A DNA stretch of 64,000 nucleotides from Oscillospiraceae bacterium (GTDB lineage: Bacteria; Bacillota_A; Clostridia; Oscillospirales; CAG-272), in the NCBI GenBank assembly GCA_015063335.1, contig SVUH01000002.1:16331-80330 (forward strand). The letters are read 5' to 3'. The notes under the pieces were generated by a model. That model searched no databases and had not been told where the DNA came from. It worked only from the letters and a program-made list of their open reading frames with translations. Of the stretch, positions 8,633 through 17,774 are shown in pieces. The translations under genes were made by a program, and so were the position numbers. The first letter of the stretch is position 1, and the number at the start of each line of letters is the position of its first letter.

Positions 8633-9169
8633 GTGATTGAAACGGATAAAGAAAATAGATTTCCGGAGCGAAAGCTTTTAAGGTTAAAGAATTTTGATTA
8701 TAGCACGGCCGGGGCATATTTTATAACGATATGCACTCACAGCAGGAAATGCACATTGTCCCGTGTCGTAGGGGCGATTCACGAATCGCCCGAAATAAAA
8801 TTGACGGATTACGGGAAAATAGCAGAGAATGTGATACGGAATATTCCCGAACGTTATAATATAACAGTAGATACGTATGTAATTATGCCAAACCATATTC
8901 ATCTAATTATCGGAATAGCTGATAGTGATGAATTGCGGGCGATTCGTGAATCGCCCCTACGTTGTCGGTCTATTGTTTCAAAATCCATTGGATATATTAA
9001 AATGAATATATCAAAAGAGATAAATCGTCAATTTGGAGATACTGCGATATGGCAACGTGGTTTTCATGACCATATTATTCGCGATCGGCAGGATTATGAA
9101 AAAATCACGAAGTATATTTATGAGAACCCGTTAATATGGGAATATGATCGCCTTTATGTAGAAGAATAG
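8633..9169 (+). CDS. RAYT / IS200-like Y1 transposase with embedded palindromes
   Basis: A 178-residue single-strand transposase of the Y1 (HUH) family. It has the N-terminal GAYFITICTHSR strand, the HUH motif PNHIHLI and a C-terminal helix with the likely nucleophilic tyrosine in KYIYENP. The size and sequence fit REP-associated tyrosine transposases, which mobilise or maintain short palindromes rather than a classical IS. Two 26-bp inverted copies of a palindrome lie inside the ORF, in frame, adding AIHESP and AIRESP. The start is uncertain: GTG 8633 overlaps AAGGAG at 8628-8633, and ATT 8636 is also possible. All catalytic motifs are intact, so it may be active. Confidence 0.88.
   Translation: MIETDKENRFPERKLLRLKNFDYSTAGAYFITICTHSRKCTLSRVVGAIHESPEIKLTDYGKIAENVIRNIPERYNITVDTYVIMPNHIHLIIGIADSDELRAIRESPLRCRSIVSKSIGYIKMNISKEINRQFGDTAIWQRGFHDHIIRDRQDYEKITKYIYENPLIWEYDRLYVEE
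8767..8792 (+). repeat. REP-like palindrome, copy 1, inside the transposase ORF
   Basis: A 26-bp unit with CGTA flanking a hairpin GGGCGATTC-AC-GAATCGCCC (9-bp perfect arms, 2-base loop). It is the exact reverse complement of copy 2 at 8936-8961. Confidence 0.95.
8936..8961 (-). repeat. REP-like palindrome, copy 2, inverted
   Basis: An exact reverse complement of the 26 bp at 8767-8792, 143 bases away. The pair forms a REPIN-like inverted doublet, and the reading frame passes through both copies. Confidence 0.95.
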
Positions 9170-9187
9170 TGGCGTGAGTAACGCCAC
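9169..9187. repeat. Hairpin at the 3' end of the transposase gene
   Basis: GTGGCGT / ACGCCAC, a 7-bp perfect stem with loop GAGTA, beginning on the last base of the transposase stop codon. IS200/IS605 and RAYT elements have subterminal hairpins as recognition sites, so this could be the right-end structure. It lacks a T-run. Confidence 0.55.
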
Positions 9188-9239
9188 AAGCCTTTCCGAA
9201 ACAAGGTTAAAAAAGAAAAATAAACATGCGGAGATTAAT

Positions 9240-9449
9240 ATGCGTAAGTGTATCAGATGCAATATAGCAATGATTGAAAATTGTGGTATTAAGGTAAAGG
9301 GTGCAGCCTATGGCTTAGTGTTGGTAGATGATGAAAGTAAATGGTGGGGCGGAAGAATGGAACAGCCTAAAGTAGCTATTTGCCCTAAGTGTGGAGAGGT
9401 ATCAATTTATCTGGAAAATTTGGATAAACTAAAAAATAAAACACTTTAA
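9240..9449 (+). CDS. Small zinc-ribbon protein
   Basis: A 69-residue protein with CIRC near the N-terminus and CPKCGE near residue 44, a four-cysteine zinc-ribbon layout seen in many short Firmicute nucleic-acid-binding-like proteins. ATG 9240 is preferred over an upstream in-frame start because GGAG at 9230-9233 is 6 bases away, and the upstream segment overlaps the transposase hairpin. A conserved-looking KWWGGRMEQ stretch precedes the second cysteine pair. The function is unknown. Confidence 0.72.
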   Translation: MRKCIRCNIAMIENCGIKVKGAAYGLVLVDDESKWWGGRMEQPKVAICPKCGEVSIYLENLDKLKNKTL

Positions 9450-9472
9450 ACAACACAAATAAGCTAAAAAGT

Positions 9473-9514
9473 AATAGCCCCGATAGGCTTTTAGGTCTAT
9501 CAGGGCTATTTTTA
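9473..9514 (+). terminator. Terminator after the zinc-ribbon gene
   Basis: A 14-bp stem with one mismatch (AATAGCCCCGATAG / CTATCAGGGCTATT) followed by a T-run. It faces the convergent rpe gene and may act weakly in both directions. Confidence 0.85.
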
Positions 9515-9565
9515 TGTGCGTTAGTTTGATTTTTATATAAATATAATTATGAGAACCCGATTTTA

Positions 9566-10228
9566 TTATTTCACCTTGTCGCCTATCGCAATCATGTCGG
9601 CGATGACCTTTTCGGGGTTTTCTGCCTTGAATACCGCAGAGCCTGCAACGATAACGTTAGCGCCTGCCTCGAATGCCGAGGATACGTTGTCGGGGGTTAT
9701 ACCGCCGTCAACCTGAATATCAATATCAATGCCGTTTGCGTTTGCGTAGTCGCGGATAGCGCGAACCTTCTTGAGCATATCGGGCATCATCTTCTGTCCG
9801 CCAAAGCCGGGCTCAACCGTCATTACGAGCACCATATCAAGCTCGCCCAGCAGTGGATAGAGGACTTCGGGAGAGGTGGCGGGCTTTATGGAAATAGCCG
9901 CCTTTTTGCCGTAGGACTTAATGAGCTCGATAGTACCCTTTACGTCAAAGGTGCTCTCGTAATGTATAGTGATAAGATCTGCGCCCGCATCAACGAAATC
10001 CTTTATGTATCTTTCGGGGTGGGTTATCATAAGGTGCACGTCGAACAATATGTCGGACACACCTCTGAGTGATGCTATGAGCGAAGGACCAAAGCTTATA
10101 TTGGGAACGAAAATTCCGTCCATAACGTCAAGGTGAATGTACTCTGCACCAGCCTTGTGGACCTTGTTTACTTCTTCTCCGAGCTTTGAAAAATCAGCTG
10201 CGAGAACCGAGGGGGAAATAATAGTCAT
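9566..10228 (-). CDS. rpe: Ribulose-phosphate 3-epimerase
   Basis: A 220-residue TIM-barrel epimerase interconverting ribulose 5-phosphate and xylulose 5-phosphate in the pentose phosphate pathway. Family segments are clear: SPSVLAADF at the N-terminus, HLDVMDG, DVHLM and the phosphate-binding VDGGI. AAAGGACGG precedes the ATG. It is separated by 198 bases from ispF, so it may have its own promoter, but I see no convincing site. Together with rpiB nearby it supplies pentose phosphate interconversion. Confidence 0.95.
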   Translation of the reverse strand: MTIISPSVLAADFSKLGEEVNKVHKAGAEYIHLDVMDGIFVPNISFGPSLIASLRGVSDILFDVHLMITHPERYIKDFVDAGADLITIHYESTFDVKGTIELIKSYGKKAAISIKPATSPEVLYPLLGELDMVLVMTVEPGFGGQKMMPDMLKKVRAIRDYANANGIDIDIQVDGGITPDNVSSAFEAGANVIVAGSAVFKAENPEKVIADMIAIGDKVK

Positions 10229-10426
10229 ATTTAACCGTCCTTTAAATTTAATTTGATTTTAACGGCGCAAAAGAGAGCACCGAGGCATACTATAAAATTA
10301 GGAAATTTCATACGCGAGGGGCGAAAAGGGAATCAAAATCTTTATAGACGTGAAACGGCTCATTCGCTCCGAGCGTATATTTTTTCTTTTGGCGCGCCTG
10401 CAAGCACGTATTGCGGCGCGTCACTT

Positions 10427-10903
10427 TTATATTTTTTCTATGAGGCAGACCGCATGCGCGGCAATTCCCAAGCCCTCGCCTGAAAAGCCGAGTCCTTCCT
10501 CGGTGGTTGCCTTTACGCTGACAGCATTTAGCTGTACGTCAAGCGCACGCGCAATATTGGACCTCATTTTTTGAACGTATGGAGCAAGCTTTGGGGCTTG
10601 CGCGATCACCGTGGAGTCGACGTTGACGACGCGGTATCCCGCCGTATTAAGGCGCGTTGCTACCCTTCTGAGGAGCAAAAGACTGTCAGCACCCTCGTAT
10701 TTTGAGTCGGTGTCGGGGAAAAGCTTTCCGATATCTCCAAGCGCAGCTGCGCCCAAAAGCGCATCACTTATAGCGTGAAGCAAAACGTCCGCGTCGGAAT
10801 GTCCGATAAGCCCAAGCTCATAGGGGATATCGACACCGCCGATAACAAGACGTCTGTTTTCTCCAAGACGGTGGACGTCATATCCGTGTCCTATTCTTAT
10901 CAT
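10427..10903 (-). CDS. ispF: 2-C-methyl-D-erythritol 2,4-cyclodiphosphate synthase
   Basis: A 158-residue trimeric enzyme of the non-mevalonate isoprenoid pathway. It has the metal-binding [10 protein letters not shown] at the N-terminus (Asp and His ligands), [12 protein letters not shown] with the third ligand, and the C-terminal [10 protein letters not shown]. The start overlaps the ispD stop by 4 bases, so the two pathway enzymes are co-translated. Length is normal. Confidence 0.96.
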   Translation of the reverse strand: MIRIGHGYDVHRLGENRRLVIGGVDIPYELGLIGHSDADVLLHAISDALLGAAALGDIGKLFPDTDSKYEGADSLLLLRRVATRLNTAGYRVVNVDSTVIAQAPKLAPYVQKMRSNIARALDVQLNAVSVKATTEEGLGFSGEGLGIAAHAVCLIEKI

Positions 10904-11688
10904 TTTTCGAGTCCATCCTCCTTGCCGTTTTTCTTTGCCTCGCGCTTTCTTTTGGCGAGTATTCCTGCGGCTACCGCCATATCCTCTTGCGTGGTTATCT
11001 TAATGTTCTGAGCACCGCATTCAACAAGCCTTACAGAGCCGCCAAGCTCCTCAACGAGGGAATTGTCGTCTGTGGCGATAAATCCTCTTTGGAGCGCGGT
11101 ATATGCTGCCGCGCGGTAGAGATTTACCTTAAACACCTGCGGTGTTTGCGCAAGCCAAACTATATCTCTGTCTGCAGTCGCGTCGATAAAGCCCTTTCTG
11201 TTTGCAACCTTTACGGTGTCCGTTGAGCGGTGTGCCGCAGTTGCGGCATCGTATTTGTAAGCCGCGCGGCAAACCTCGTTTATTTGTTCAGGTGTCGTAA
11301 GACAGCGAGCGCCGTCGGCGATCGCCACAAACCTCGCGTCTTCGTTTATTGCCTCAAAGCCGCAAAGCACGGAGTCCTGTCTCGTAGCTCCGCCCTCTAC
11401 TATTTTAGAGAGCTTGTTGATTCCGTGGCGAGAGCATAATCTCTTCCAAGCTTCTATCTCGTCGGGTCTTGCCACAACGATAATTTCGTTTATGCTGTCC
11501 GCTTTTTGGTAAGCCGTAAGCGTGTGGATAAGCACGGGAGTGCCGCAAAGCAGAGTCATTTGCTTTGTGCGCGTTCCGCCAAAGCGCTCAGAAAGACCTG
11601 CGGCAACTATTATTGCCGAGGTGAACGCCTTTTGAGTTCCCGAGCCCGAAACGGCACGCAAGAGATCTGCTATTTTATTTGTGCGCAT
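10900..11688 (-). CDS. ispD: 2-C-methyl-D-erythritol 4-phosphate cytidylyltransferase
   Basis: A 262-residue nucleotidyltransferase of the MEP pathway. The CTP-binding loop [14 protein letters not shown] is near residue 25, followed by KQ, and the C-terminal DDNSLVE segment is present. Compared with most IspD proteins it has about 20 extra N-terminal residues, so the true start could be internal, though no ATG is better placed. Coupled to ispF, and 34 bases downstream of rpiB. Confidence 0.92.
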   Translation of the reverse strand: MRTNKIADLLRAVSGSGTQKAFTSAIIVAAGLSERFGGTRTKQMTLLCGTPVLIHTLTAYQKADSINEIIVVARPDEIEAWKRLCSRHGINKLSKIVEGGATRQDSVLCGFEAINEDARFVAIADGARCLTTPEQINEVCRAAYKYDAATAAHRSTDTVKVANRKGFIDATADRDIVWLAQTPQVFKVNLYRAAAYTALQRGFIATDDNSLVEELGGSVRLVECGAQNIKITTQEDMAVAAGILAKRKREAKKNGKEDGLEK

Positions 11689-11722
11689 GGGGCTTACCTC
11701 CTTTTTTGATTTTTATCTTAGA

Positions 11723-12169
11723 TTAGTTCTTGCTTTCTATATCGGCGAGCATTGCAACGCGGGTAACGTGGTTGCCGTTGTTTAAATATTCAGCGCCGAG
11801 AAATGCGTCAACGAGGTCGAGGGCTGTGCCTATTCCGACTACTCTCTCGCCGAAGCAGAGCACGTTTGCGTCGTTGTGCTCGCGGGTAAGTCTTGCGGAA
11901 AATACGTCCGAGCAGCAAGCTGCGCGGATGCCCTTGTGCTTGTTTGCAGCCATGGACATGCCGATTCCCGTGCCGCATATAAGTATTCCGAGCTCGCACT
12001 CACCTCCGAGTATTTTTTTGCAGAGTGCCGACGCATAAACGGGATAGTGGCAGCTGTCCGCAGAGTGCGTTCCTACGTCAAGTACCTCGTAGCCCTTAGA
12101 TTCGATATGTGCCTTTACTGCATTCTTAATTCCAAATCCTGCATGGTCGCAGCCGATTGCTATTTTCAT
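11723..12169 (-). CDS. rpiB: Ribose 5-phosphate isomerase B
   Basis: A 148-residue RpiB/LacAB-type isomerase interconverting ribose 5-phosphate and ribulose 5-phosphate. The N-terminal IGCDHAGF, the catalytic cysteine segment LICGTGIGMSMAANK and NDANVLCFGERV are all present. It starts 2 bases after the tsaB stop and continues the minus-strand operon toward ispD-ispF. Confidence 0.95.
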   Translation of the reverse strand: MKIAIGCDHAGFGIKNAVKAHIESKGYEVLDVGTHSADSCHYPVYASALCKKILGGECELGILICGTGIGMSMAANKHKGIRAACCSDVFSARLTREHNDANVLCFGERVVGIGTALDLVDAFLGAEYLNNGNHVTRVAMLADIESKN

Positions 12170-12171
12170 TT

Positions 12172-12873
12172 TTAGTTCTCCTCTTTGTTTTTATTCATTA
12201 ACTCGCGCTCTGCTTGTGAGGGGCGCAAGTAATTTACCTTTAAAGATAGATCGTCGGTGTATTCGCCGCGAAGATACTGCGCGTATGCTACGCAGGCAAC
12301 GGAGTACGCAGACTGATGACGAAGTCTGTCGGGGACGGGGAGCGCTTCTGTAAGGGAGAGCGCGGGAACTGTCACACCATAGCCGTCACCCGAAAAGTAG
12401 ACGGGCTCGCCAAACTCCGCGAGCTTTTCATCAAGCTCCGCGATAGACATTGCGCTGTCGGGTATAAGTCGCTCAAGCGTCTGACCGTTCGAACGGAAAA
12501 GCGCGGTGTAGACCTGTGCTCGGCGCGCGTTCATTACGGGACAGATAAGCCCCTTGCAAAGCGAAAGATTTTTCGCGATCGCATGAAGCGTCGATACGCC
12601 CACGCAAGGCTTGTCCGAAGCAAAAGCAAGGCCTTTAAGGGTTGCCGCTCCTATTCTTACTCCTGTAAATGAGCCTGGACCTGCCGAAACTGCAAAGAGG
12701 TCTACGTCGGACACGGACATCGAAAAATTAGCCAGCAGAGATTCTATCATGGGCAAAAGCGTTTCGCTGTGCGTGTTGCCGTTATTTACGGTATATTCCG
12801 CAAGTAGGCGCTCGTTGTCGCATAGCGCGACGGTGGCAACCGTTGCGGAGGTGTCAAAAGCCAGAATTTTCAT
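12172..12873 (-). CDS. tsaB: tRNA threonylcarbamoyladenosine biosynthesis protein TsaB
   Basis: A 233-residue ASKHA-fold protein that partners TsaD and TsaE in t6A37 tRNA modification. The N-terminal LAFDTSA phosphate loop and SAGPGSFTGVR are diagnostic. It lies 16 bases after tsaE, so two of the three complex members are together here. TsaD is not in the window. Confidence 0.94.
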   Translation of the reverse strand: MKILAFDTSATVATVALCDNERLLAEYTVNNGNTHSETLLPMIESLLANFSMSVSDVDLFAVSAGPGSFTGVRIGAATLKGLAFASDKPCVGVSTLHAIAKNLSLCKGLICPVMNARRAQVYTALFRSNGQTLERLIPDSAMSIAELDEKLAEFGEPVYFSGDGYGVTVPALSLTEALPVPDRLRHQSAYSVACVAYAQYLRGEYTDDLSLKVNYLRPSQAERELMNKNKEEN

Positions 12874-12889
12874 GAAATTCTCCGTTCTG

Positions 12890-13351
12890 TTACAGTTCTG
12901 CCGTTACGAGCTGTATATCGATGCGGCGGCTGTCGGTGTCGTTCGTGTCGTCCTTGACTATTTCAACGCGGACGAAAGAGGGGGGGAGGGCGTATTCGAT
13001 ATTTTCACTCCACTCGGTAATGCAAATATTCATGCTTTCCGTGTAATCGAAAAAGCCTATCGAATAAAGCTCGTCCTCACTCGTGATTCGGTACATATCA
13101 AAATGGAAAACCGAAATTTCCTCACCCTTATACTGATTTACAAGGGCAAAGGTGGGAGATTTTACTCTTGCGCTTGGTGCGATAACACTTGTAAAGCCGC
13201 GTGTGAAGGCGGTCTTTCCCACACCGAGGTCGCCGTAAAGAGCCAAGAAGCGGGGGAGTGATGTATTTTCAAGAATCGCACGCGCAAGGTCTACACCGAC
13301 ACTCTCTGTGTCGGTATAGGAGCGCGATTTTATGGAAATCGGGAATATCAT
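12890..13351 (-). CDS. tsaE: tRNA threonylcarbamoyladenosine biosynthesis ATPase TsaE
   Basis: A P-loop ATPase of about 153 residues, with Walker A GDLGVGKTAF near residue 40, SPTFALV and the FDMYR segment. It drives the TsaB-TsaD complex. A longer in-frame start at 13387 would overlap fhs. I prefer ATG 13351, one base after the fhs stop, which gives the usual family length. The neighbour tsaB supports the call. Confidence 0.92.
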   Translation of the reverse strand: MIFPISIKSRSYTDTESVGVDLARAILENTSLPRFLALYGDLGVGKTAFTRGFTSVIAPSARVKSPTFALVNQYKGEEISVFHFDMYRITSEDELYSIGFFDYTESMNICITEWSENIEYALPPSFVRVEIVKDDTNDTDSRRIDIQLVTAEL

Positions 13352-13352
13352 A

Positions 13353-15026
13353 TCAGAAAAGTCCAGTGATGTTTCCGTCGTTGTCAACGTCGATGTTGAC
13401 GGCTGCGGGCTTCTTGGGGAGTCCGGGCATGGTCATAATAGCACCCGTGAGGACAACGATGAATTCAGCGCCTGCAGAGAGCTTGACCTCGCGGACGGTG
13501 AGGGTAAAGCCCTCGGGACGTCCGAGCTTTGCAGGGTCGTCAGAGAGGGAGTACTGCGTTTTTGCCATGCAGACGGGGAACGTCGAGTACTTGGGATCAA
13601 GCGCCTCTATCTCCGCAATAGCCTTTGATGCAGCTGCATCGTACTTAACGTCGGCAGCGCCGTATATCTTTGTTGCGACTGCCTTGATCTTGTCCTTAAT
13701 GGAGTCGCCTGTGTCGTACATAAGAGTAAAGTTCTTGGGCTTCTCGCAAGCCTCGATAACCTTTTCTGCAAGCTCAATTCCGCCGTCGCCACCCTTTGCG
13801 AATACCTCGGAGAGGGCAAATTCAGCGCCCTTTTCGGTACAGATTTGTCGGATGTAGTCAAGCTCCGCGTCGGTGTCCGTTCCAAAGCGGTTGATAGCAA
13901 CAACTACGGGCAAGCCGAACTTACGAAGATTATCTATATGTGCCTCAAGGTTTACAGCGCCTTTTTTGAGCGCCTCGAGGTTTTCAGCTGCGAGGTCGGG
14001 CTTTGCAACGCCGCCGTTATACTTGAGCGCACGAACAGTTGCAACGAGGACGACCGCATCGGGGGTAAGCCCTGCCTTGCGGCACTTGATGTCAAGGAAC
14101 TTTTCAGCACCGAGGTCTGCGCCAAAGCCTGCCTCGGTTATGGTATATTCGCCGAGCTTAAGAGCGAGCTTTGTAGCTCTTACGGAGTTACAGCCGTGCG
14201 CGATATTTGCAAACGGACCGCCGTGAATGATAGCGGGGGTGTTTTCGAGCGTCTGTACGAGATTAGGCTTGATAGCATCCTTCAAGAGAGCCGCCATAGC
14301 GCCCTCTGCACAGAGATCGCGGCAGAATACGGGCGATCCGTCGTACTTATACGCTACGAGAATGTTGCCAAGTCTTGTCTTAAGGTCGTCAAGCGACTCT
14401 GCAAGGCAGAGAATTGCCATAATTTCGCTTGCAACGGTGATCATAAAGTGATCCTGGCGCGGTATGCCGTCAACGCGAGTGCCAAGACCTACGGTCACAT
14501 TGCGCAGAGCGCGGTCGTTGGTGTCGGTAACGCGGGCAAAGACTATTCTTCTTTGGTCGATACCAAGCTCATTACCCTGCTGAAGATGGTTATCTATCAT
14601 TGCGGAGAGCAGATTATTAGCCGCAGTGATCGCATGGAAGTCACCCGTAAAGTGAAGATTTATGTCCTCCATGGGAACGACCTGTGAGTATCCGCCGCCT
14701 GCCGCGCCGCCCTTAACTCCGAAAACAGGTCCGAGAGAGGGCTCGCGAAGCGCGATGACGGTATTCTTGCCGAGCTTGTTCATAGCCATGCCAAGACCGA
14801 CCGAGGTGGTGGTCTTACCCTCACCTGCGGGGGTGGGATTGATCGCAGTTACGAGAACGAGCTTTCCGTTGGGACGGCTTTCGGTTCTTTTAAGAAAAGC
14901 ATCGTTGATCTTTGCCTTATATTTGCCGTAGAGCTCCAGCTCGTCGTCGGTGATACCGAATTTTTCGGCAATTTTAGCAATTGGAAGCATATTAGCTTCT
15001 TTTGCAATTTGAATATCGGTTTTCAT
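13353..15026 (-). CDS. fhs: Formate-tetrahydrofolate ligase
   Basis: A 557-residue ATP-dependent enzyme making 10-formyl-THF from formate and THF, central to one-carbon metabolism and to the methyl branch of acetogenic metabolism in Clostridia. The P-loop TPAGEGKTT, the [13 protein letters not shown] segment and [12 protein letters not shown] are typical. AAGGAG lies upstream of the ATG and a strong promoter is at 15068-15096. It begins the operon fhs-tsaE-tsaB-rpiB-ispD-ispF. Confidence 0.97.
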   Translation of the reverse strand: MKTDIQIAKEANMLPIAKIAEKFGITDDELELYGKYKAKINDAFLKRTESRPNGKLVLVTAINPTPAGEGKTTTSVGLGMAMNKLGKNTVIALREPSLGPVFGVKGGAAGGGYSQVVPMEDINLHFTGDFHAITAANNLLSAMIDNHLQQGNELGIDQRRIVFARVTDTNDRALRNVTVGLGTRVDGIPRQDHFMITVASEIMAILCLAESLDDLKTRLGNILVAYKYDGSPVFCRDLCAEGAMAALLKDAIKPNLVQTLENTPAIIHGGPFANIAHGCNSVRATKLALKLGEYTITEAGFGADLGAEKFLDIKCRKAGLTPDAVVLVATVRALKYNGGVAKPDLAAENLEALKKGAVNLEAHIDNLRKFGLPVVVAINRFGTDTDAELDYIRQICTEKGAEFALSEVFAKGGDGGIELAEKVIEACEKPKNFTLMYDTGDSIKDKIKAVATKIYGAADVKYDAAASKAIAEIEALDPKYSTFPVCMAKTQYSLSDDPAKLGRPEGFTLTVREVKLSAGAEFIVVLTGAIMTMPGLPKKPAAVNIDVDNDGNITGLF

Positions 15027-15067
15027 GGTAGCAAGCTCCTTTTTATTTATTGTGTTTATTAACTACT

Positions 15068-15096
15068 AGTATAGCATAATTTTGCCGTTCTGTAAA
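15068..15096 (-). promoter_or_regulatory. Sigma-A promoter of fhs
   Basis: Read on the minus strand: TTTACA (15096-15091), 17-bp spacer, TATACT (15073-15068), 41 bases before the start codon. Confidence 0.85.
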
Positions 15097-15135
15097 TAGA
15101 TTTCTTGCTTTTTTTAGGTATTTTGGTAAATTAAA

Positions 15136-15894
15136 TTACACGCATTGTGTAACGGAATAGATATACTGCCGCCCGTCCTTTTCGCGTGTGAGAATACCGA
15201 GGCTCATAAGCAGAGAAAGTGCCATGGAAAGACGTCTTGCGCGAAGCTTGGTAAGCTTTGCGAATTCGGGTGATGTAAACGGCTTTTCCGTAAGCTCCGT
15301 AGGCAATATTTTCCTTACGTCGAAGACGGACGAGATCTGTGTGCACCCAACGAGCGATACGGGGCACAGATCCTTATCAAACGCGCCCGACTTTCGGTAA
15401 CGCACGCGCTCCGAGAAGCGGTATTCCTCTGCCGTTATATGCAAAAGCTTTATACAGAAGCGCGGATCTCCGAGAAACGGGGAAAGATAATATAGGTCGC
15501 AAAGCACGTCCGTGTCGCGCTCGTGCTTCGGCGAGCGCTTTTGACTTATAATTTCTCCCGTTTCCTTATCCATTCGTATAACAGTCTTTTCGCATATTAC
15601 GGGGCGTATTACCGTGACGGAAAAATCTGTTTGCGTCAGGTAAAATTTTATCTTTTTCCCGAGTGGGCGGAATGACGAGGTCTGTATTTCCGTTAAGTGT
15701 CCTTCCGACAGCACGTCCGCTACGTACCGTCCTATTTTTTGCTCGTAGCAACTTGCGTCTTCGCAAACGAGGCGCTTAAGTATTCTGTGAATACGCTTTT
15801 CGTTGTACGTGCCTATGCTCTCGCCGTCGTAAGGACGCATTATGCGGTCTTCCTCACAAAGCTCTGAAAAAAGTTTTTTATTAAATTCCGTCAT
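15136..15894 (-). CDS. PD-(D/E)XK-like protein with a winged-helix tail, last gene of the MarR/ABC operon
   Basis: A 252-residue protein. Residues 30-110 resemble a family of small uncharacterised proteins (I recall it as DUF8091; the name should be confirmed): RIHRILK, then KIGRYVADVLSEG and LTEIQTSSF. The spaced Glu, Asp and E-x-Q residues are the pattern of a PD-(D/E)XK nuclease core with Gln in place of Lys. Residues 200-250 look like a winged helix (RARRLSMALSLLMSLGILT). The start overlaps the upstream ABC gene as ATGA, so it is translationally coupled to an exporter. Whether it cuts nucleic acid is unknown. Confidence 0.6.
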   Translation of the reverse strand: MTEFNKKLFSELCEEDRIMRPYDGESIGTYNEKRIHRILKRLVCEDASCYEQKIGRYVADVLSEGHLTEIQTSSFRPLGKKIKFYLTQTDFSVTVIRPVICEKTVIRMDKETGEIISQKRSPKHERDTDVLCDLYYLSPFLGDPRFCIKLLHITAEEYRFSERVRYRKSGAFDKDLCPVSLVGCTQISSVFDVRKILPTELTEKPFTSPEFAKLTKLRARRLSMALSLLMSLGILTREKDGRQYIYSVTQCV

Positions 15895-17774
15895 GTCGCA
15901 ACTCCCGCAAACTGGTTGCTGTAAAGCTTTGCGTATTCGCCGTCGAGCGAGAGAAGTTCGTCGTGGTTGCCCGACTCCGCGACCTGACCGTTCTTTATTA
16001 CGACTATGACGTCAGCGTCACGAATGGTGGAGAGGCGGTGCGCGATTATCAGCGAGGTGCGGTTTTTCATAAGCGCGACCATCGCCTGCTGAATGTGCAT
16101 CTCCGTTCTTGTGTCAACGCTTGAGGTCGCCTCATCAAGAATTAGTATCTTGGGGTCTGCGAGCACAGCGCGAGCGATAGAGAGAAGCTGTCGCTGTCCC
16201 TGCGAGAGGTTACTACCAGATTCGGAAAGCACCGTGTCATATCCGTCGGGCAAGCGCTCTATGAATACGTCTGCCTTGGCAAGCGCTGCGGCGCGCTTCA
16301 TTTCCTCGTCCGTAGCACCCTCGCGGCCGTATTTGATATTGGCGCGGATCGTATCGGAGAAGAGAACTGTATCCTGAAGTACTATTGCAATCGAGTGACG
16401 CAAGTTTTCCTTGGGGATTTCGGTTATATCGGTGCCGTCAACGGTTATTTTTCCGCCGTCAAGCTCATAAAATCTCGTAAGGAGATTTACTATTGTCGTC
16501 TTTCCCGAGCCGGTCGCACCTACTATTGCTATCTTTTGTCCCGATTTGACGGAGAGATTAAAGTCACGCAGAACTTTCTCACCCTCAACGTAGGAGAAGT
16601 CCAAGCCCTCAAACTCAATATTTCCTTCCATTTCGGAAATGTTTTTTTGTGCCAAGCCCTCGTCTATCTCGTCTGCGCTGTCCATTATCTCAAAAATTCT
16701 CTCTGCGCCCGCCAGAGCCGTCAATATGTTCGCGTACTGGTTGGCAATTTCGTTTATGGGACGGGTGAATTTCTTGCAGTATTGGAGCATTGACTGAATG
16801 TTACCGATAGTGAGAGGGCGCATAAAGCTTACGGGATTTAGCACGAAAAATCCACCGAAAGCGGCAATAAGCACGTACTGCAAGTTTCCAAGGAAATTCA
16901 TACACGGTCCCATTACAGAGCCCCAAACACGAGCGCTTATGCTGCATTTTTTAAGCTTTTTGCTCGTGTCCGAAAACTCGTCTATCGCCTTTTTCTCCTT
17001 GCCGTAGGCAACGACCGTCTTGTATGAGGTTACCATTTCCTCGACCTGACCGTTAAGACTTCCGAGGAGCTTTTGACGGCGAACGAAATATTTTTTCATA
17101 AACTTCGCAAGAGTCGTGGAAACTAAAATAGTCAAGGGTACGGTTACGCATGCGATGAGCGCCATGACCCAACCGTAGTAAAGCATCATGGCAAACGCAC
17201 CGACGAGCGTCAGAATGCTTGAAATGAGAGATGCTATCGACTGTGACACAGCGTTTGAAACGTTTTCAACGTCGTTGGTCATTCTCGACATTATATCCCC
17301 GTGCTTGTGAGTGTCAGTAAATTTTATGGGAAGCTTTGATATTTTCTTAAAGAGGTCGCGGCGGAGCATGTAAACGGTATTCTGCGAAAGCTTTGTTGCG
17401 ATAAAGCCTTGGAAAAGGCTCATTGATGCGCTGATTATAAATAGTCCTGTCATTATCGCAAGATATCCCATCAGCGCTTGCATGTTAACGCTGAGAGCGC
17501 CGTCGGTTATTTTTATCGTGTCTATTGCCGCGCCCTGCATAGCGGGGCCCGCGAGATCGGTAACCGTAACGATTACCATAATAGCAATAAGCGTTATTAC
17601 GAGAAGCTTACTTTTGCCTATGTATCCAAGAAGTCGCTTGAGAGTTTTAGTCGCATTCTTGGGTTTCTGCTTGTTCATTCTGCTTCCCATAGGTCCGCCG
17701 CCCTGCGGAGCACCCGGGCCCATCGTAGGTCTAAGAGGCGGCAGATTTGCTGACGGCTTTTGTCCGTTATTCAT
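15891..17774 (-). CDS. Half-size ABC exporter, catalytically competent subunit
   Basis: A 627-residue ABC transporter with a low-complexity Pro/Gly-rich N-terminal tail (about residues 1-40), a six-helix membrane domain and an ATPase domain. Walker A is GATGSGKTT, the Walker B glutamate is intact (LILDEATSSVD) and the H-loop is IAHRLST. The signature is the non-canonical LSQGQ. It is the consensus partner of the next gene upstream, with which it overlaps by 8 bases. Heterodimeric exporters of the BmrCD/TM287-288 type move drugs or peptides; the substrate here is unknown. Confidence 0.9.
   Translation of the reverse strand: MNNGQKPSANLPPLRPTMGPGAPQGGGPMGSRMNKQKPKNATKTLKRLLGYIGKSKLLVITLIAIMVIVTVTDLAGPAMQGAAIDTIKITDGALSVNMQALMGYLAIMTGLFIISASMSLFQGFIATKLSQNTVYMLRRDLFKKISKLPIKFTDTHKHGDIMSRMTNDVENVSNAVSQSIASLISSILTLVGAFAMMLYYGWVMALIACVTVPLTILVSTTLAKFMKKYFVRRQKLLGSLNGQVEEMVTSYKTVVAYGKEKKAIDEFSDTSKKLKKCSISARVWGSVMGPCMNFLGNLQYVLIAAFGGFFVLNPVSFMRPLTIGNIQSMLQYCKKFTRPINEIANQYANILTALAGAERIFEIMDSADEIDEGLAQKNISEMEGNIEFEGLDFSYVEGEKVLRDFNLSVKSGQKIAIVGATGSGKTTIVNLLTRFYELDGGKITVDGTDITEIPKENLRHSIAIVLQDTVLFSDTIRANIKYGREGATDEEMKRAAALAKADVFIERLPDGYDTVLSESGSNLSQGQRQLLSIARAVLADPKILILDEATSSVDTRTEMHIQQAMVALMKNRTSLIIAHRLSTIRDADVIVVIKNGQVAESGNHDELLSLDGEYAKLYSNQFAGVAT

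Noticed and set aside
10229..10426. A gene or regulatory RNA between rpe and ispF
   Set aside because: Short open frames have no RBS or recognisable product, and no clear promoter, terminator or strong hairpin is visible; I see nothing definite in it.
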